Shown piece by piece: positions 4,101 to 6,508 of a DNA stretch of 6,508 nt (position 1 is its first letter; each line of letters opens with the position of its first letter). The notes below the pieces were generated by a model. The model saw only the letters and a list, made by a program, of their open reading frames with translations. It had not been told where the DNA came from and did no database searches. Both the position numbers and the translations under genes were made by a program. The stretch is from Saprospiraceae bacterium (GTDB lineage: Bacteria > Bacteroidota > Bacteroidia > Chitinophagales > Saprospiraceae). The stretch is from the NCBI GenBank assembly GCA_020630355.1, contig JAHDBO010000116.1, positions 1 to 6,508 on the forward strand. Reading direction: 5' to 3'.

Positions 4101-6508
4101 TCGGGCACGGTGACCATCGAAATACAAAACAGCGTCAGTGGCGTGGAATACCAAATCAGGGACAATGATGATGATTCTAATATAGGCGCTCCCCTTATCG
4201 GGAATGGTGGAACGCTCACTTTTACCTCAAGTACTCTGACAAGTTCAACCGCTTTTAATGTGCTAGCTTACAATACTGGAAATCCGACTTGTAATATAGA
4301 ACTAGACGATATTGTAATGGTCAATATCGCTCCTACACCTGCCACAAACCTAGTCATAGATACAAGTACGCCTAGTATTTGTGCAGGAGAAAACGCTAGT
4401 GTTACGATTGAAAATACAGCGACAGGTGTAGTTTATCAATTGACCAATGGAGGTGCAGAGATTGGGACACCTCAAAATGGTAATGACGGAACGCTAACCT
4501 TTGTCGTTTCTGGACTTAGTGGTACGGCAACGATTGGCTATACAGCGACCGATTCTGCTGTAAGCAGTTGCGCTTCCTCCTCTAGTACCAATACACAAGT
4601 TGTGGTCAGTCCTATTCCTGATGCGAATCTAACGCTTAATGCCTCTAGTAATGAGGTTTGCATTGGGGATGCCGTCGATATAACGATTCAAAATACTGAG
4701 AACGATGTTGAATATAGTTTGTATGTTGATGGTGCTATTGTAGGAACTCCCCTTTCGGGAAATGGGGGCACAATTACATTTAACACCGCCGCTTTAACTT
4801 CAGATACCGAGTTTAGTTACCAAGCAAACAACGCTAACAATAACAGTTGTCAAGTCAGCTCCAGCACTACGACTATGGTTACAACAGTGAGCGTGCCAGA
4901 TGCTCCAAGGCTCGACAATATTTCTCTTTGTGGAAATGAAGGCAGCACGGAAATCAATCTGAGCGACCAAGGCAGTACTTTTAATTTTTACAGTGATGAA
5001 AGCCTCAGCAATTTACTGAGCAGTGGCACCAGTTATGACCCTGCCCCAAGTATCGGAGATACAACTCGACTATGGATTACCGCCGTCAACGGTATTTGCG
5101 AAAGCGAAGCCTCCGCCATGTTCGTTACCAGAGTGGTGCTTCCAAGTGTTTCCGTGTCGGGAGGCGGCATGGTCTGCCATGATGACCCATTGCCCAATAT
5201 TATTTTCACATTGATTGGTACTGCTCCTTTTAGCTTGACTTATACAGATGGTACAAATACTTTTACAGAAACGGGTATTCCAAATGCTAATTTCACTATC
5301 AATAATGCGGCAACAGGCACTTACTCCGCTGTTTCGCTGATCGATGCCAATTGTAGTACAAGCACTTCCAACACGGTTGAGGTCAGTCAAAATGTTCGCC
5401 CTAATTATACCTTGGTCGACAAAGGCTGTGAGGCCTCTTTGGAGACTTATTTTATAGAAATAGAAATTACCAATGGGGATGATATTTTCACCAGTTCTGG
5501 AAATACCACCCAAATCAATGCGACCAGATTTAGAATAGAAAATATCACGGAAAATACCCTTGCTGCGTTTGATGTCATCAATACGGTAAGTTCTTGTAGA
5601 GCCAGCTATTCAGAAAGTAGCCCAGATTGTAGTTGTCCAACGATTACGCCCCCTTCTGGTTCAAATATTGACATTTGCGACAATCAGACCATTCCAGCTT
5701 TAGCGGTCACCGTAGGAAGCGGCCTTGAAGTCAACTGGTATAACGAGATGAGCGGAGGCACGGCACTGGCTCAAAATACGCTGAGCTATACCCCCTCAAT
5801 GGCTGGCACTTACTATGCAGAAGCCCTTGACCCCCTTACCGACTGTGTAAGTGCTAGAACAGCCATTAATTTGACCATTAATCCTACGCCTACATTTACC
5901 ACAGTCGACAAAATTTGTTCGGCTGATTTGAGTACTTATACAATAGTGGCTCTAGCCAACGGAGGAGATGATTTACAAGCATCGGCAGGTACTGTTGCTT
6001 CTGGGATGTTGGACACCATTTTCATTAGCAATATCAATTCAGGCAGCTCTGTCTTTATCCAATATGAAAACTCAAGTACCAGCTGTATTTTCCAGACGAC
6101 TGTAGAAGCTCCAGAATGTACTTGTCCTAGTATCGCTGCTCCTAGTATTTCCAATATAGAATATTGTAGCGGAACATCTATCCCTCTAGCAACGCTAAAT
6201 CCTCCTAGTGGTCTCAATGCCAATTGGTATTTTGGCGGAAGCCAAATTGCGAATGGAGCAACCAGCATACAAGCCGATCAAGCAGGAACATACCAAGTAG
6301 AATATTTTGATATTAATGCCACTAACTGTGTCAGTGAGCGAGTACCTTTTGAAGTTATAGAAAACAAGCTTCCAAGCATAATGATTGTTGCAAAGTCTTG
6401 TGCTGCTGATTTGAATAGCTACTCGCTTATTTTAGTGGCTTCTGGTGGTGATGATTTCAATAGTGATAATGGAAGCGTGACAATGGGAACTATGGATACT
6501 GTTTTCAT
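1176..6508 (+). CDS. Giant secreted M4 (thermolysin-like) metalloprotease with PKD, jelly-roll and Ig-like repeats; 3' end outside window
   Basis: The frame is open from ATG 1176 to the window end, at least 1777 residues. The signal peptide is clear: MRN, hydrophobic residues 4-17, probable cleavage after Ala18 (LLA|QP). An FTP/PepSY-type propeptide (about 60-219) precedes a thermolysin-fold peptidase (about 255-597) with the zinc motif HEYGH at 403-407, so it should hydrolyse extracellular proteins or peptides. From 608 on come PKD-like, jelly-roll and many Ig-like modules, rich in Ser, Thr, Asn, Gly and regularly spaced Cys, suggesting an extracellular stalk or adhesive region. Most M4 proteases are far shorter. 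A C-terminal T9SS sorting domain (perhaps the gliding-motility type often paired with PorP/SprF) is expected but lies beyond the window. It follows the PorP/SprF-like gene by 44 bases, so an operon is likely. The start is chosen because it gives the signal peptide directly; no Shine-Dalgarno is seen. Confidence 0.92.
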   Translation, partial: MRNIFLLLLVFSVIHLLAQPNTLVKNIDVSKRVTLSNNIPALKSKPSQRKNNIIQLNPVITGTAFRTNQLDAILKRKLALRDGIDELRQVSSKQLYEDFRIIAFQQYFNGLKVEHGQVKAVIKKDVIHYINHSFATIKKGTATKATFSRSQAASKAKNVIGDDATILNPNEQELTFVKNWYRPAPTEESRLAHKFDVQNESGTKRSLVYIDAHTGELLLNNPQNRDCFHHLNERKKTSHHCEHEAHSDSQSDEHLALGRAETRYTNFLSSYTQQIETSPSGGDFILLDGIRNIHTKDCQGGTVFSSAVDVIDDDNNWTQVEHGASQSALDAHWAMMVSYDYFQSEHGIRRFDLDAADDNDIIECYTNYDAGTDKAQFQSPGDRIVASDGNDFLPFVSLDIMAHEYGHGIDRYASDLVYEGESGALNEGLSDIWGFMVEVYATLLYVDQAADDKVPTLLGEEIATDKIAFRDISAPNAFSGADTYQGDYWKNTISGIDNGGIHFNSGVLAYWFYMLSQGKISSSGPPNGINDNGDAFTLSPIGRDSAAKIVMLAQQSISSEADYNEMKNATIAAATSIFDPCSDEHIQTVNAWYAVGLSEINNPCAGSVADFSPITDVSICEGNSLTLTDNSVNASSWNWSFSGSSNPSLSSSNQQNPSVSFANSGTFNITLNTDNGLGFGNTPASSTINVTVIPSGTGDCQASVCQTIDINGGFENANPRWREISTIFGNDLIIQNSFGATGDSVAFLGGVNSDLNLLQLPVSLPANATAINFNFDYRLSGADFCGFDYAFFGVDFPSSGAPIEEVLIFDLCGETNTGGFVNSGNIDLLKYKGQDIQLTFFLNVDARFVSSFLVDNVFLEICAPIPCSPPAAATISTNDNDICTTGTGTPDQTTINTNLTAPAGYAYQWLMDGIEITGATNQSYIATEAGDYTLIFTDGSCSSPASNVITITETVCCEAPDASIEVTISDTELCDSGTVTIEIQNSVSGVEYQIRDNDDDSNIGAPLIGNGGTLTFTSSTLTSSTAFNVLAYNTGNPTCNIELDDIVMVNIAPTPATNLVIDTSTPSICAGENASVTIENTATGVVYQLTNGGAEIGTPQNGNDGTLTFVVSGLSGTATIGYTATDSAVSSCASSSSTNTQVVVSPIPDANLTLNASSNEVCIGDAVDITIQNTENDVEYSLYVDGAIVGTPLSGNGGTITFNTAALTSDTEFSYQANNANNNSCQVSSSTTTMVTTVSVPDAPRLDNISLCGNEGSTEINLSDQGSTFNFYSDESLSNLLSSGTSYDPAPSIGDTTRLWITAVNGICESEASAMFVTRVVLPSVSVSGGGMVCHDDPLPNIIFTLIGTAPFSLTYTDGTNTFTETGIPNANFTINNAATGTYSAVSLIDANCSTSTSNTVEVSQNVRPNYTLVDKGCEASLETYFIEIEITNGDDIFTSSGNTTQINATRFRIENITENTLAAFDVINTVSSCRASYSESSPDCSCPTITPPSGSNIDICDNQTIPALAVTVGSGLEVNWYNEMSGGTALAQNTLSYTPSMAGTYYAEALDPLTDCVSARTAINLTINPTPTFTTVDKICSADLSTYTIVALANGGDDLQASAGTVASGMLDTIFISNINSGSSVFIQYENSSTSCIFQTTVEAPECTCPSIAAPSISNIEYCSGTSIPLATLNPPSGLNANWYFGGSQIANGATSIQADQAGTYQVEYFDINATNCVSERVPFEVIENKLPSIMIVAKSCAADLNSYSLILVASGGDDFNSDNGSVTMGTMDTVF
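1353..1832 (+). other. Inhibitory propeptide (FTP plus PepSY-like) of the M4 protease
   Basis: Residues about 60-219 of the large protein. The segment beginning FRIIAFQQYFNGLKVEHG (residues 99-116) matches the FTP (fungalysin/thermolysin propeptide) pattern in which an aromatic-rich QQxYxGxxV strand is followed by a glycine turn. Residues about 150-219 look PepSY-like and end with VYIDAHTGELL (208-218), the usual D-x-x-T-G-E/K close. In the family this region folds and inhibits the catalytic domain and is removed on maturation. The match is by eye; subdomain limits are approximate. Confidence 0.8.
1854..1937 (+). other. His/Cys-rich junction between propeptide and catalytic domain
   Basis: Residues 227-254 contain C227, H229, H230, H239, H240, C241, H243, H246 and H254, together with several acidic residues, in a short, polar, probably unstructured stretch. 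It sits just where the propeptide is normally cut from the mature enzyme. Composition is seen directly. Possible roles are metal binding or an exposed maturation linker, but neither is established. Confidence 0.6.
1938..2966 (+). other. M4 peptidase catalytic domain with intact zinc and catalytic residues
   Basis: Residues about 255-597. Comparing with thermolysin from memory: HEYGH (H403, E404, H407) equals H142-E143-H146; ESGALNEGLSD gives the third zinc ligand E427, exactly 20 residues after H407 as in thermolysin, and D431 equals D170. Y418 equals Y157, R470 (FRDIS) probably equals R203, and DNGGIHFNSG provides D497 and H502, equal to D226 and H231. The enzyme is therefore predicted active. 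D399 and E438 keep calcium-site positions D138 and E177, and E460 keeps E190, but the D185/E187 positions fall on P-T-L-L (PTLLGEE). The substrate-binding Asn-Ala of thermolysin's NNAFW is replaced by DKAQF (373-377). The domain ends in AWYAVGL (591-597), the usual last helix. Confidence 0.9.
2997..3257 (+). other. PKD-like domain
   Basis: Residues about 608-694 follow the protease directly after a short NNPCAGS linker. The pattern ADFSP ... ICEGNSLTLTDNS ... WNWSFSGSS ... NPSVSFANSGTFNITL is the standard PKD layout (opening F-x-P strand, D-x-S, W-x-W/F, P-x-x-x-F, G-x-F/Y-x-V-x-L). PKD domains are beta-sandwiches common in secreted proteases, where they act as spacers or bind polymers. Confidence 0.8.
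3273..3761 (+). other. Jelly-roll (MAM/carbohydrate-binding-like) domain
   Basis: Residues about 700-862. It opens with INGGFENANPRW, passes a GDSVAFLGG turn, a strand-rich core (FNFDYRL ... YAFFGVDF), a YKGQDIQLTF strand and closes with SSFLVDNVFLEIC. The order GFE-W, G-x-S-A-x-L-G-G, Y-x-G-x-x-V-x-L-x-F, F-x-I/V-D-x-V is typical of extracellular jelly-roll modules attached to proteases in this phylum. It could bind carbohydrate or protein; the ligand cannot be read. The exact family name is uncertain. Confidence 0.6.
3780..4055 (+). other. Ig-like domain
   Basis: Residues about 869-960. The core YAYQWLMDGIEITGATNQSY (from about 906, Trp909) followed by ATEAGDYTLIFTDGSCSS is the common bacterial Ig-like pattern: W in strand C, a short N-x-x-Y turn, then A/G-x-Y strand F and a Cys. 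It ends in a VCCEAPDAS linker that leads into the tandem repeats. It probably acts as a spacer in the extracellular stalk. Confidence 0.7.
4065..4907 (+). repeat. Three tandem 93-95 residue protein repeats
   Basis: Copies lie at residues 964-1058, 1059-1151 and 1152-1244 (bases 4065-4349, 4350-4628, 4629-4907). Each starts with a hydrophobic strand and a Cys (ELCDSG, SICAGE, EVCIGD), continues with V-T/D-I-x-I-x-N-T/S, a V-x-Y-x-L strand, and the best-conserved block: GAPLIGNGGTLTF (1004), GTPQNGNDGTLTF (1097), GTPLSGNGGTITF (1190). A late Cys and a proline-rich linker (PTPATN, PIPDAN, VPDAP) close each copy. Copies are well diverged at DNA level, so this is an old duplication. The fold is presumably an Ig-type beta-sandwich with one disulfide; no named family is claimed. 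Confidence 0.85.
4908..5144 (+). other. Ig-like module (Ig_7 / CHU_C-associated type)
   Basis: Residues about 1245-1323. The order ISLCGNEGS ... FNFYSDESLSNLLSSGTSY ... PSIGDTTRLWITAVNGICESEASAMFV matches the bacteroidotal module with a W/F-Y strand, a 'sxLLxxGxxY' turn and a closing x-Y/W-x-x-A-V-x-G-x-C-x-S strand. Modules of this type are frequent in proteins ending with a gliding-motility type T9SS sorting domain, which supports, but does not prove, that fate here. Confidence 0.6.
5145..5402 (+). other. PKD/SprB-type repeat-like module
   Basis: Residues about 1324-1409. The pattern VCHDDPLPNIIFTLIGTAPF, then LTYTDG, FTINNAATGTYSAVSLIDANCS, resembles the small beta-sandwich in which 'G-x-x-P-F/W-x-x-x-Y-x-x-G' leads to 'G-x-Y-x-x-x-x-x-x-D-x-x-C'. 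These are common in large surface proteins of the phylum. It is single copy in the window and lies between the Ig_7-like module and the composite repeats. Assignment is by pattern only. Confidence 0.5.
5403..6508 (+). repeat. Composite tandem repeat of about 162 residues, two full copies and a third cut by the window end
   Basis: Units begin at residues 1410, 1573 and 1734 (bases 5403, 5892, 6375), periods 163 and 161. Half A carries VDKxC-x-A (Cys at 1418, 1581, 1742), a GDD motif, a D-T-x-F-I type strand (seen in units 2 and 3), and ends with a C-x-C-P signature (C1485/C1487 and C1648/C1650). Half B is an Ig_7-like module: N-I-x-x-C, I-P-x-L, G-L-x-x-NWY (Trp1521 in unit 1), AGTYYxE, then D/N-C-V-S-x-R. 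The third unit is still in half A when the sequence stops, so more copies may follow. Confidence 0.85.

Noticed and set aside
5070..5513. Minus-strand open frame of 147 codons
   Set aside because: It is antisense to the giant protein's Ig-like region, whose frame is continuous and has clear domain patterns; the antisense product has no recognisable domain.
4065..6508. CRISPR-like or DNA satellite array
   Set aside because: The periodicity is in protein modules of 93 and about 162 residues; the DNA copies are diverged and in frame, with no short identical repeats and spacers.

Overview
The window comes from a member of the Bacteroidota, probably a marine or sludge-type free-living lineage such as Saprospiria or a relative. 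The evidence is a PorP/SprF-type protein (a family tied to the type IX secretion system, T9SS, which is confined to this phylum), a very large secreted protein built from Ig-like modules typical of the phylum, moderately AT-rich DNA, and starts without a clear Shine-Dalgarno sequence. The exact genus cannot be read from this window.

Layout: positions 1-174 are non-coding and hold three inverted repeats. Positions 175-1131 (+) encode a complete 318-residue PorP/SprF-like outer-membrane protein. After a 44-base gap, an open reading frame starts at 1176 (+) and runs to the last base without a stop, giving at least 1777 codons, so this gene is cut by the window edge. It encodes a secreted M4 (thermolysin-like) zinc metalloprotease with, in order: signal peptide, FTP/PepSY-type inhibitory propeptide, a His/Cys-rich junction, the catalytic domain (HEYGH, then the distal Glu, Asp and His of the family), a PKD-like domain, a jelly-roll/MAM-like domain, one Ig-like domain, three tandem repeats of about 93 residues, two more Ig/PKD-like modules, and a composite repeat of about 162 residues present in two full copies and the start of a third.

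How they may work together: the two genes lie on the same strand, close together and with no convincing terminator between them, so they are probably co-transcribed. PorP/SprF-like proteins are often encoded beside very large T9SS cargo such as SprB and assist its secretion or surface attachment. The simplest reading is a dedicated outer-membrane partner plus a giant surface-exposed protease carrying a long adhesive or spacer stalk. The cargo's C-terminal sorting domain, which would prove T9SS export, lies outside the window. No RNA gene, CRISPR array, insertion sequence or integrase was seen.
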